The position numbers and the translations under genes were made by a program. The notes below the pieces were generated by a model. That model had not been told where the DNA came from. It saw only the letters and a program-made list of their open reading frames with translations, and searched no databases. A stretch of 64,000 bases of DNA from CAZMNY01 sp964567745 (lineage in GTDB: Bacteria > Planctomycetota > Planctomycetia > Pirellulales > Pirellulaceae). The stretch lies in the NCBI GenBank assembly GCA_964567745.1, contig CAZMNY010000006.1, forward strand, positions 204,135-268,134, written 5' to 3'. This document shows positions 1 through 8,359 of this stretch, one piece after another (positions within the stretch are counted from its first letter, which is position 1; each line of letters opens with the position of its first letter).

Positions 1-2
1 TG

Positions 3-923
3 AAAAATGATCCAGACGAATTGATCAATCTTGTGACGGATTCCAAGCACGCCAACACGTTGCGCGAAATGCGAAAGAGAACGGATGAGCGAGTCAAGCA
101 GCTGGGCGGCCCGCTCGCTCCGCTTGAAGGATCATTCAACCCCTCGACCGTTCCCAATCCCAAAGCGTCGGCCGCCATCGCGACTCGAAAAGACAAAGAC
201 GGTTTCGTGCGAGTCTTCGATGGTAGATCACTCAGGCGTTGGTCTGGCGACAAGAAATACTGGTCGGTTAAGGATGGCGCGCTGACAGGCGTTACCGACG
301 GCTCGCTCAAGAAGAATCATTTTATTACCTGGAAGGACTCGACGATTCGCAATTTCGAATTGCGAGTGAAAGTGAAAGTCACTCCGGGAGGCAACAGCGG
401 AATTCAATATCGCGGTGTTTCTCGGCCCGACCTGGGCTTGGATGTCGTGACCGGTTACCAGTGCGACGTCGTCGCGAACAACCCAAACTATAACGGCATG
501 CTTTACGAAGAACGCGGCCGCCGCATTTTGTCGCACACAGGCGAAAAGGTCATTATCGACTCGGGCGGGCAGCCATGGGTTGTCGGCAAAATGGATGTGG
601 AAGAGTTTGAGGCGGGCGAGTGGCACGACTTCCGCGTTCTGGCAGAAGGCAACCACCATCAACACTGGATCGACGGCCATAAGACAGCAGACCTGATCGA
701 TTTTGACCCCAACGGCCGCGCTCTCGAAGGCGTCCTGGCCGTTCAAGTGCACGTTGGCCCAGCAATGACGATCCAGTACAAAGACTTCAAAATCAAGCAC
801 CTGCCCGACGACCTACCCTTGCTGAAGCCAGAAGACCACAAGATTCCCGAAGGCTCCTACGGAGTTCGACCTCAAGGTCGTTTGCCAAAGAACTGGAAAC
901 CGCCCGTCTACGGCCAGCAATAG
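3..923 (+). CDS. Sulfatase C-terminus fused to DUF1080 domain (5' partial)
   Basis: The reading frame is open to the left edge, so this is the 3' part of a longer gene. The first residues (KNDPDELINLVTD and the following helix ending in ERVKQLGG) have the form of a sulfatase C-terminus. After about 50 residues a DUF1080 (3-keto-disaccharide hydrolase, jelly-roll) domain starts at GFVRVFDGRSLRRWSG and runs to the end, with typical DUF1080 pieces such as GGNSGIQYRG and a terminal IQYKDFKIKHLP strand. The gene is therefore probably a sulfatase-DUF1080 fusion acting outside the cytoplasm on sulfated glycans; the catalytic sulfatase core lies outside the window. A TTG at 21 would give a start without a visible ribosome site and would leave the sulfatase tail unexplained. 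It is convergent with the DUF4139-like operon. Confidence 0.75.
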   Translation, partial: KNDPDELINLVTDSKHANTLREMRKRTDERVKQLGGPLAPLEGSFNPSTVPNPKASAAIATRKDKDGFVRVFDGRSLRRWSGDKKYWSVKDGALTGVTDGSLKKNHFITWKDSTIRNFELRVKVKVTPGGNSGIQYRGVSRPDLGLDVVTGYQCDVVANNPNYNGMLYEERGRRILSHTGEKVIIDSGGQPWVVGKMDVEEFEAGEWHDFRVLAEGNHHQHWIDGHKTADLIDFDPNGRALEGVLAVQVHVGPAMTIQYKDFKIKHLPDDLPLLKPEDHKIPEGSYGVRPQGRLPKNWKPPVYGQQ

Positions 924-958
924 CTCGCAATGTGAATGTAACTTGACGTGGTTGCGGC

Positions 959-1067
959 TAGCTAGGAATCTGATTCACCGAACGAGCAAGCTCGTTGGGG
1001 TCTGGGCTTTGGGGCGAGCGGCGTGTTAGCTAGAAATCTGATTCACCGAACGAGCAAGCTCGTTGGG
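959..1067. repeat. Two tandem copies of a palindromic dispersed repeat
   Basis: Two copies (959-999 and 1027-1067, period 68) share TAGCTAG, then AATCTGATTCACCG and the palindrome AACGAGCAAGCTCGTT followed by GGG. They fill the space between two convergent genes. The palindrome AACGAGC/GCTCGTT can form a 7-bp hairpin on either strand, so a bidirectional terminator role is possible. Further copies lie near 23905, 43067 and 52245. Confidence 0.85.
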
Positions 1068-1092
1068 CCCGGGCGTTTGCGACGAGTGCGGT

Positions 1093-2451
1093 CTATCTTG
1101 GCGCGGTCAGTCGGACTCGGTTTTGCTTGGCATTTGCACCTTGGAGGATGGTCGTCGAGTAGGGGAACTCGGTTGAACCGTTTTCCGGCGTGGTCAGTTT
1201 CATTTCCACAGTTCGATAGTCAAACGATGCGGTAGGCAGAGTTGGAGTCAACTCGACATCGCCTGCCAGTTGAAGTCGCAATTCGAATGTAATCGGCTTG
1301 TCGCGATAATTCCGCACGGCGCCTCGCCACAACTGATGCTCGTCCCAACCCGTGACTCGATTTCGGTGGTCAAAGCGAAAATTGTCTCTTCGCGTGCCTT
1401 CCTTGCGTTGCTCGAAAACAACCAGGTCGTCGACGCCTAGCTTAACTTCGATCGCAGCTTGGATCGGAGCGTAACGAAGAAGCTGCTGCCCCAAGTAGCT
1501 AAGCCCGTCACGTCCGTTTTCTCGAAACACCCGGATGACGCCATTGGGCAATGGCGAGTCGCCGAGCTTGTGCTCGTTGTCGTTCTTCCAGATGAAGAAG
1601 CGGACAGGACGAGGCCCATACTCGAACGCGCGCATCCGATAAACGATGTCGAACTTCACATCGTCAGCGCGAACCGCGGGCATCCGTTTCGACCAACCAT
1701 TTCGAATGGTCTCAGTCCCCTCCACGCTAAACATGAAGTACTCACTGACCCCTTCCTTGACAACAGACTTGGCGTCCTTTTGCCCCCCTTGCTTGTCTTC
1801 CAAATATTTCCCCGCCACCGCAAATGAACGACGCGTGCGATTCAACAACATCTCGTTGTGAGCTCGCGACTCTTCCTCTGGGACAGGAACGCCTCGCTGC
1901 TTTGCAAGCGCAGCGATTTTCTCGACGAGATTGATTTTGCCGACAATCAGGCGGATCTCCGCATTCTCATATTCTTCTCCGGAGCTGTTGAAAACGCGGA
2001 CGTGCCCGCGCAGCTTCAACTGCGTCTCGCCGGGGTCGGTCGTCGCCACATAGTCCATCTGCCAAGTCAATCCGCTCGTAAAGTAACTCACCTCGACAAG
2101 CGCTTGCCCCTCGAATTCAGACTCCACATTCCAGATAAGATGTTGCGGCTTTTGTCCGGGAAATACCGTGTCAGCAACCACAATCTTGTCTGCGTGTTCA
2201 AGCGGACGAAGCTCGACGCTGGTCGGATCGATAAGCGTACCGGCCCAGGAAAACTGCAGTTGATTCGAGCCCTTCCTTAACGTGACAGCTCGAACCTCTT
2301 TCGCCAGCGTGATGTCCTCGCTGTTGTAGATCGTCAACTGAACGGTGTCGCGGCGAGGAAGCGCGGCGAGATCGACATTCTGCGCGAAGACGGCAGAGTG
2401 TCCGATCGCAACGAAGCAAGCGACCATAAGAGCTGCAAATTGACGAGCCAT
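1093..2451 (-). CDS. Secreted DUF4139-like protein, paralog 1 (operon-distal)
   Basis: About 452 residues with an N-terminal signal peptide ending near VFAQ. The N-terminal half carries the TVQLTIYNSEDITLAKEVR and FSWAGTLIDPTSVELRP strands, followed by a DUF4139-like core (VRVFNSSGEEYENAEIRL). The second half is all-beta and ends in NAKQNRVRL. No catalytic motif is visible and the function is unknown; members of this broad family include the so-called mucoidy inhibitor proteins. The ATG at 2451 is preferred over the GTG just before it because AGAGG lies at the right distance. That ribosome site overlaps the TAG stop of the upstream paralog, so the two are translationally coupled. It is the last gene of a five-gene operon. 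Confidence 0.7.
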   Translation of the reverse strand: MARQFAALMVACFVAIGHSAVFAQNVDLAALPRRDTVQLTIYNSEDITLAKEVRAVTLRKGSNQLQFSWAGTLIDPTSVELRPLEHADKIVVADTVFPGQKPQHLIWNVESEFEGQALVEVSYFTSGLTWQMDYVATTDPGETQLKLRGHVRVFNSSGEEYENAEIRLIVGKINLVEKIAALAKQRGVPVPEEESRAHNEMLLNRTRRSFAVAGKYLEDKQGGQKDAKSVVKEGVSEYFMFSVEGTETIRNGWSKRMPAVRADDVKFDIVYRMRAFEYGPRPVRFFIWKNDNEHKLGDSPLPNGVIRVFRENGRDGLSYLGQQLLRYAPIQAAIEVKLGVDDLVVFEQRKEGTRRDNFRFDHRNRVTGWDEHQLWRGAVRNYRDKPITFELRLQLAGDVELTPTLPTASFDYRTVEMKLTTPENGSTEFPYSTTILQGANAKQNRVRLTAPR

Positions 2452-2459
2452 CACAACCT

Positions 2460-3812
2460 CTACTGAGCGGGTGTCAAGCGAACGCGATTCTGCTTCGCAT
2501 TCGAACCGTGGTGAATGGAGTTATCCAATTCGTATTGCGTTTTGCCTCGAGCCGGCACGGCAAACTTGGCAGCGATGGTGTTGAAGTCGAACGACGTCGT
2601 TTCCGACAAGGGCGTCACTTCAACATCGCCGTCCCACTGCAGCCTCAATTCCACTTGAATCGGCTTCGACCGATAGTTTCTCAACGTGTGGACCCAGCCA
2701 TGCCGTTCATCCCACCCGATGACATTATTCCTCTTGAATTGAAAATTGGATCGCGCCGTCGATGTCTTTCGCTGCTCATAGACAACCAAGTCATCGCGCC
2801 CCAGATTGACCTCAATCGGCGCGCCGACCGGAACGTAGCGAAGAATTTGTTGTCCCAGATAGCTCAAGCCGCCATTCCCATTCTCGCGAAAGACTCGCAC
2901 GATGCCGTTAGGCAACGGGCTCTCGCCCAGCTTGTGTTCTTCATCGTTGTCCCAGTTAAAAAATCGCACGGGACGTGGGCCGTATTGGTAGGTTCGCAAA
3001 CGGTAGACAATGTCGAAGTTGACGTCGTCCGCAGCGACCGCTTGCATTCGCTTCGACCAGCCGTTGGCAATCGTTTCCTCGCCCGGCACACTAAACATGA
3101 AGTATTCGCTCAAGCCCTCCTTGACGATCTCTTTCTTGTTGCCGAATCCGCCGCCGCCACCGAATCCGCCGTACCCAAAACTAAGAGCTGTTTTCGCCGC
3201 CTTGCGTTTTAGCTCGCGATGCATTGGGGAATCGGTTGGCGGGGTCACGACTCCATGCCGCTTGGCGAGCTCAGCGATCTTCTCCACCAAGTTAATCTTG
3301 CCGACAACCAAGCGAATCTCGGCGTTCTCATACTCTTCGCCAGATCTGTTGAACACGCGCACGTGCCCACGCAATTTCAACTGATTTTCGCCGGCGTCCG
3401 TCGTGGCGACATAGTCCATCTGCCACGTCAAGCCGCTCGTAAAGTAGCTCACCTCCACGAGCGCTTGGCCCTCGAATTCCGACTCGACATTCCAGATCAG
3501 ATGTTGAGGTTTCTGTCCCGGAAAAACGGTGTCGGCCACGACGATTTGCTCGACGTGTTCAAGCGGTCGCAGCTCAACGCTCGTCGGATCGATGAGCGTC
3601 CCTGCCCAGGAGAACTGCAAGCGATTGGTGCCCTTCTTCAACGTGATTGCGCGGACCTCTTTGGCCAAGGTCAAGTCTTCGCTGTTGTAGATTGTCAGCT
3701 GAACGGTATCACGACGAGGCAACGTGGCCAGGTCGACGTTTTGAGCCAGCGCGATCGAGCTGCTCGCGAACCAAAGGCAGATAACAAGAGAAAGTGTTGT
3801 GTATCGAAGCAT
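2460..3812 (-). CDS. Secreted DUF4139-like protein, paralog 2
   Basis: 450 residues, signal peptide (MLRYTTLSLVICLWF, cut near ALAQ). It follows the same plan as its neighbours and is very similar to them over most of its length (inspection only). It differs in a central loop between KINLVEKIAELA and VKEGLSEYFMFSV, which here contains a glycine-rich stretch (FGYGGFGGGGGFGN). The ATG at 3812 is preceded by AGAGGATACA, a good ribosome site. The gap to the upstream paralog's stop is 8 bases. No enzymatic residues can be assigned; a structural or cell-surface role is an inference. Confidence 0.7.
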   Translation of the reverse strand: MLRYTTLSLVICLWFASSSIALAQNVDLATLPRRDTVQLTIYNSEDLTLAKEVRAITLKKGTNRLQFSWAGTLIDPTSVELRPLEHVEQIVVADTVFPGQKPQHLIWNVESEFEGQALVEVSYFTSGLTWQMDYVATTDAGENQLKLRGHVRVFNRSGEEYENAEIRLVVGKINLVEKIAELAKRHGVVTPPTDSPMHRELKRKAAKTALSFGYGGFGGGGGFGNKKEIVKEGLSEYFMFSVPGEETIANGWSKRMQAVAADDVNFDIVYRLRTYQYGPRPVRFFNWDNDEEHKLGESPLPNGIVRVFRENGNGGLSYLGQQILRYVPVGAPIEVNLGRDDLVVYEQRKTSTARSNFQFKRNNVIGWDERHGWVHTLRNYRSKPIQVELRLQWDGDVEVTPLSETTSFDFNTIAAKFAVPARGKTQYELDNSIHHGSNAKQNRVRLTPAQ

Positions 3813-3820
3813 TGTATCCT

Positions 3821-5176
3821 CTATCGAGCCGGGACTAGTTTGACTCGATTCTGTTTTGCGTTGGCGCCGTGATGAATCGCTTTGGAAAGCATGTATTCGA
3901 TCTTGCCGCGAGTCGGCACAGCAAACTCGGCCGCGATCGTGTTGTAATTGAAAGCCGACGTCTCAGACTCTGCCGTGACCTCGACATCGCCCGGCCATTG
4001 CAATCGAAGTTCGACTTGAACGGGCTTGGAGCGATAATTGCGAAGCGTATGAGTCCACCCTTGACGCTCATCCCATCCAATGACGTTGTTCTTCTTGAAC
4101 GTAAAGTTCGATCGCGACGTCGTTGTCTTGCGCTGCTCGTAAACAACCAAATCGTCAACGCCCAAATTGACTTCAATCTCCGCCCCGATCGGCACGTATT
4201 GCAGAACTTGCTGACCTAGATAGCTCAGCCCGTCGCTGCCGTTCTCTCGGAACACACGAACGATGCCGTTGGGCAGCGGACTCTCGCCAAGTTTGTGCTC
4301 CGCGTCGTTGCTCCAGTTGAAGAAGCGCACGGGCCGGGGACCGTATTGGTACGCTCGCAGCCGGTACACGATGTCGAAATCAGCTTCATCGGCGGAAACC
4401 GCCTGCATTCGTTTTGACCAGCCGTTGGGAATTGTCTCGGTCCCGTCCACGCTGAACATGAAATACTCGCTGACGCCCTCCTTCACAATCTTCTTGGACT
4501 CGTCGCGTTCCCCATCCATTTCTGCTTCGTTGGCTAGATCAAACGAATCGCGGACGGCGTCGAGCTTCAAACCCTTATGCAGCGCCGTACTGGATTTCGG
4601 GACCTCCTTACCTCGCCGCCTTGCCAAGTCAGCGATCTTTTCGACCAAGTTGATTTTGCCCACAATCAGGCGAATCTCGGCGTTCTCGTATTGTTCGCCT
4701 GAATTGTTGAAGACTCGCACATGTCCGCGAAAATCAAGCTGAGTTTCATCGGGATTGGTCGTGGCGACGTAGTCCATCCGCCAAGTCAAGCCACTCGTAA
4801 AATAGCTGACTTCGACTAACGCTTGCCCCTCAAACTCCGACTCGATGTTCCAGATCAAGTGTTGAGGATTCTGCCCCGGAAAGACGGTGTCGGCCACGAT
4901 GATTTGATCCGCGTGCTCAAGCGGACGGAGCTCAACACTTGTCGGATCAATCAGCGTGCCAGCCCATGAGAACTGCAATCGGTTGGCACCCTTCTTGAGC
5001 GTCACCGCGCGCACCTCTTTGGCAAGCGTAATGTCCTCGCTGTTGTAGATGGTCAACTGCACGGTATCGCGACGAGGCAGCGTCACCAAATCGACATTCT
5101 GCGCTGAGGCGACAAGACAGTCGCCCCCGACGAGCGCAGAACCAACGACAACAACAGCAAGCATGTGCCGAATCAT
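3821..5176 (-). CDS. Secreted DUF4139-like protein, paralog 3
   Basis: 451 residues from the ATG at 5176, which begins MIRHMLAVVVVGSALVGG, a normal signal peptide, with a possible TTGAGG site upstream. The frame opens further up (GTG at 5218, ATG at 5215), but those starts have no ribosome site and would put 14 hydrophilic residues ahead of the signal. The rest matches the family plan: YNSEDITLAKEVR, GTLIDPTSVELRPLEHADQ, FTSGLTWRMDYVATT, then a variable acidic loop (NEAEMDGERDESKKI) before VKEGVSEYFMFSV, and NAKQNRVKLVPAR at the end. It is the middle gene of the operon. Function unknown. Confidence 0.7.
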   Translation of the reverse strand: MIRHMLAVVVVGSALVGGDCLVASAQNVDLVTLPRRDTVQLTIYNSEDITLAKEVRAVTLKKGANRLQFSWAGTLIDPTSVELRPLEHADQIIVADTVFPGQNPQHLIWNIESEFEGQALVEVSYFTSGLTWRMDYVATTNPDETQLDFRGHVRVFNNSGEQYENAEIRLIVGKINLVEKIADLARRRGKEVPKSSTALHKGLKLDAVRDSFDLANEAEMDGERDESKKIVKEGVSEYFMFSVDGTETIPNGWSKRMQAVSADEADFDIVYRLRAYQYGPRPVRFFNWSNDAEHKLGESPLPNGIVRVFRENGSDGLSYLGQQVLQYVPIGAEIEVNLGVDDLVVYEQRKTTTSRSNFTFKKNNVIGWDERQGWTHTLRNYRSKPVQVELRLQWPGDVEVTAESETSAFNYNTIAAEFAVPTRGKIEYMLSKAIHHGANAKQNRVKLVPAR

Positions 5177-5245
5177 CTTCAGCCTCAACGAATTCTTAAT
5201 CTGCCGAGTATTCATCACGGTGTCTTTGTTACTGGGTCTTTAACT

Positions 5246-6646
5246 TCACTGGGTCTTCAATAGCCGGACCCGGTTTTGTTTGGCGTTGGCCCCGTGGTGG
5301 ATCACGCTGGAGAGCACGTACTCCGTTTTGCCTCGAACAGGAACCATCAATTCCACGGCAATGGTTCGGTAGTCGAACGACGTTGTTGTCGTCGGTACTC
5401 GAAGCGCTTGGTCATCATCGTTGTCGACGTCAAAAGAAGACGCTTCCGACTCCGCAGTGACTTCGACATCGCCCGCCCATTGCAAACGCAGTTCGACTTG
5501 AATCGGCTTCGATCGATAGTTCCGTAGCGTGTGGACCCAGCCTTGGCGTTCGTCCCAACCAGTCACCTGCGAATGACGATTAAACTGGAAATCCGATCGC
5601 GAAGTCGACGTCTTTCGCTGGTCATAAACGACCAGGTCATCCACGCCCAAATTCACCTCGACGGGCGCTTGGATCGGCACGTAACGCAAGACCTGATTGC
5701 CGAGATAGCTGAGTCCCTCGCTGCCGTTCTCTCGGAAGACTCTGACAACGCCGTTGGGCAAAGGGCTATCGCCCAGCTTGTGTTCTTTGTCGTTCGGCCA
5801 CTTAATGAATCGTACGGGCCGCGGGCCATATTGGTACGCTCGCATTCGGTAGACGATGTCAAATTCCACATCGTCAGCCGTGACAGCCTGCATGCGTTTG
5901 GACCAACCATTTGGAACCGTCTCCGTGCCATCGACGCTAAACATGAAGTACTCGCCAACGCCCTCCTTGACGACCTTCTTGCCCTCTTTGGCTGGCCCAG
6001 CCGATGCGCCTTCGGCGAGACTAAACGACTTGAGCGCCGCCCGTTGTCGCAGATCTTCGAACCGAGCCGTAGCGGGCTTCGGCGGCTGTTTGCCATCGCG
6101 GCGAGCCAGGTCGGCGATCTTCTCAACCAGATTGATCTTGCCCACGATCAGACGAATCTCGGCGTTCTTGTATTCTTCGCCTGAGTTGTTGGAGACGCGA
6201 ACATAGCCGCGAAACTTCATTTGCGTTTCTTCCGGATTACTGACCGCAACGTAGTCCATTTGCCAAGTCAAACCGCTCGTAAAATAACTCACCTCAACCA
6301 ACGCCTGGCCTTCAAACTCGGACTGCACATTCCAAATCAGATGTTGCGGTTTTTGGCCGAGAAACACGGTGTCGGCAACTTCGATTTGGTCCGCGTGCTC
6401 GAGCGGCCGAAACTGAACACTCGTCGGATCGATCAAGGTGCCGGCCCAAGAGAATTGCAGCCGGTTCATGCCCTTCTTCAAGGTGATGGAACGCGTCTCT
6501 TTGGCCAGCGTGATATCTTCGCTGTTGTAAATGGTCAGCTGGACCGTATCGCGATTTGGCAGAGTGGCCAAATCGACATTTTGAGCCCGCGCGATTTGCG
6601 AGCTGAGCAGCACGCATGCGCAGACTAATATTAGGCGGTTGTTCAT
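5246..6646 (-). CDS. Secreted DUF4139-like protein, paralog 4
   Basis: 466 residues with a short signal peptide (MNNRLILVCACVLLSSQIARAQ). The start has AAGAGGA upstream at normal spacing. It shows the same two-part architecture as paralogs 1-3. Two stretches are its own: the central loop (LAEGASAGPAKEGKKV) and an insertion of about 15 residues near the C-terminus (SSFDVDNDDDQALRVP) that seems to duplicate the local FDY/TIA segment. It is followed after 69 bases by paralog 3. No known active site; function unknown. Confidence 0.7.
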   Translation of the reverse strand: MNNRLILVCACVLLSSQIARAQNVDLATLPNRDTVQLTIYNSEDITLAKETRSITLKKGMNRLQFSWAGTLIDPTSVQFRPLEHADQIEVADTVFLGQKPQHLIWNVQSEFEGQALVEVSYFTSGLTWQMDYVAVSNPEETQMKFRGYVRVSNNSGEEYKNAEIRLIVGKINLVEKIADLARRDGKQPPKPATARFEDLRQRAALKSFSLAEGASAGPAKEGKKVVKEGVGEYFMFSVDGTETVPNGWSKRMQAVTADDVEFDIVYRMRAYQYGPRPVRFIKWPNDKEHKLGDSPLPNGVVRVFRENGSEGLSYLGNQVLRYVPIQAPVEVNLGVDDLVVYDQRKTSTSRSDFQFNRHSQVTGWDERQGWVHTLRNYRSKPIQVELRLQWAGDVEVTAESEASSFDVDNDDDQALRVPTTTTSFDYRTIAVELMVPVRGKTEYVLSSVIHHGANAKQNRVRLLKTQ

Positions 6647-6665
6647 GAGTGCGATCCTCTTCGGC

Positions 6666-7916
6666 TTACCAGATGTTCTTCAAGGTGAAGTGGAACAGCA
6701 CGACCTTCTTCTCAACCTTCGCATCGGGGTCTTTGGGCCGAGCATCCAGGCCAACGTGTAGGATCGGCGTCGCTTTGCCCTTTTCGTAACTGATCTTAAG
6801 TCCCTTAGTTGTGCTCTCGCCGAGAACCCACTCGACATCGCCATGCGGATTGCCGGCGTATTCAACCGCGACACGATTGAGTTGTTCAACGATATCGAGC
6901 GTGGCTGGCTTGTCACGGAAGTTTTCTATTTCGTACTTGAGAGTGATCTCTTGGTGATGCAGATTGCCTCGCACCACATGTCGTTGATTCTTCAAGACGG
7001 TTCGGCTGCAGACGATGTCCCGCGACTGGCCGAGATAGAGACGCATCTTGTCATCGAGCGGAGTTAGCCTCGAGACATCCTCACCCAAGAAAGCCTGACC
7101 GCCTCGACCGTCTTCGATGAAAATCCGAACCTTGCCGGGCTGCAGCGGAAAAGCGCCAAGCTGGTTTTTCTCGTTGTTCGTCAACTCATAGTGCATTGGA
7201 ATTGGTGAGGCGAATGGCTTGTCCGGGTTGAGCTGTCCGTTGGTGTACCAGTCGAAACTAAACGTCTTGACGATGGGCACCTGAGGGAAACTCTTGACGA
7301 GCATTTGAATTTCTTCTTGCTGGCCAACTTGCTTGAGAAATTTGGGGCCGAATCCCGCCCAAACGCCCGCTTCGCCGAACTCTTCGCCCGAGTAGTTTCG
7401 AAGTTTAATGAACGACCTCAATGTCAACACCGACTCGTCTTTGTTAGCCAGCGCTCGGTAGTTGAATGTCCGAGTCAAGTTGTGAATCAAGTAACTGACT
7501 CGTACTTTCACGACGCCGGCTTGAGCCGCATAGACTTCCCAGACCAGCGAGTTTTCGCCGGGTGGATAGGCGACATTAATCACGTTGATCGCGACTTTGC
7601 CCTGGCCCTTGCCGATCGGCTGCCAATCCTTGCCGGCTCGGAACGCCAGCGGCCGAAACTGGATCGAATCCTTGTCGATCGAGGTGTTCGACCAGCTAAA
7701 ATCGATCACGTTGTTGCCCGTCTTGGAGGACGACTTAAGCAGCGGAATGATTCGCTCCTCCTCGACTAACGTGTAGGCACCGTTGTCGAGCTGAATCTCA
7801 ACGCGTTCGCGAGCCGGAAGCGCAGCGAGCTTGATTCGAGCGTCTGCGATTGTCGGCGGAAACGCCATCGCGGTAAACACCGCGGCCAAAGTCATCACCC
7901 AAAGGAGCCGTCTCAT
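6666..7916 (-). CDS. Divergent DUF4139-like secreted protein (first gene of operon)
   Basis: 416 residues from the ATG at 7916, which has AAGAGGA upstream and starts a clear signal peptide (MRRLLWVMTLAAVFTAM). An in-frame upstream GTG at 7997 would add 27 non-hydrophobic residues and has no support. The protein keeps the family outline in diverged form: KLAALPARERVEIQLDNG corresponds to the DLATLPRRDTVQLTIYNSED segment of the neighbours, and IKLRNYSGEEFGEAGV to the DUF4139 strand. It lacks the long variable loop of the other four. It probably represents the ancestral or partner form of the tandem family. The stop lies 19 bases before paralog 4. Confidence 0.65.
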   Translation of the reverse strand: MRRLLWVMTLAAVFTAMAFPPTIADARIKLAALPARERVEIQLDNGAYTLVEEERIIPLLKSSSKTGNNVIDFSWSNTSIDKDSIQFRPLAFRAGKDWQPIGKGQGKVAINVINVAYPPGENSLVWEVYAAQAGVVKVRVSYLIHNLTRTFNYRALANKDESVLTLRSFIKLRNYSGEEFGEAGVWAGFGPKFLKQVGQQEEIQMLVKSFPQVPIVKTFSFDWYTNGQLNPDKPFASPIPMHYELTNNEKNQLGAFPLQPGKVRIFIEDGRGGQAFLGEDVSRLTPLDDKMRLYLGQSRDIVCSRTVLKNQRHVVRGNLHHQEITLKYEIENFRDKPATLDIVEQLNRVAVEYAGNPHGDVEWVLGESTTKGLKISYEKGKATPILHVGLDARPKDPDAKVEKKVVLFHFTLKNIW

Positions 7917-8161
7917 AGCACAATCCTCTTCTTGATTACGGTCAATGGCGGTGGAATGGGACAAGAATTCACCCAGCCACATAATAAGACGAACCAACTC
8001 GCAATTCGTTTGCCCGGCAGAGAAAATATTCTCCCCGCTGTCCGGAATCGCACGGCTCAGAGTCGTTCTGAGCGAGTCAATGCAGACTGAGTTTCGAGCG
8101 TGAAACCGATGATTCCGCGCCCCGAATCGGCGACGACGCGAGGCGGCTGTCGGGCAACGAC

Positions 8162-8355
8162 TATTTCGGCGGAGTCAACGATTTGAATTCCGGATGCTCC
8201 CTCAGAATGGCCAGATCTGGATCGGCCTGCAATCGCTCGAAATCGTTCCAGCCCGCCTCGACCGCCCGTAGCGCGAGAACGCCGACAAGCAGATTGTGGC
8301 CACTATCGTTGGACACGGTGCTGACTCCGCGCAACCTGTGAGGATGAAGAACGAC
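8162..8355 (-). pseudogene. Remnant of a TPR-protein C-terminus
   Basis: On the minus strand this stretch reads, before a TAG at 8162-8164, ...RAVEAGWNDFERLQADPD then LAILREHPEFKSL. This is the pattern that ends planctomycete TPR-repeat proteins (often kinases). The open stretch runs back only to about 8350, has no start codon and abuts the end of the sulfatase. I read it as a leftover of a deleted gene. It is too short for more. Confidence 0.45.
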
Positions 8356-8359
8356 GATT

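Noticed and set aside
959..1067. CRISPR-like repeat array
   Set aside because: Only two copies with a short spacer, and other copies are scattered singly; no cas genes.
2508..3872. Long plus-strand open frames opposite the DUF4139-like genes
   Set aside because: Similar frames recur opposite every paralog, as expected for shadows of conserved coding sequence.
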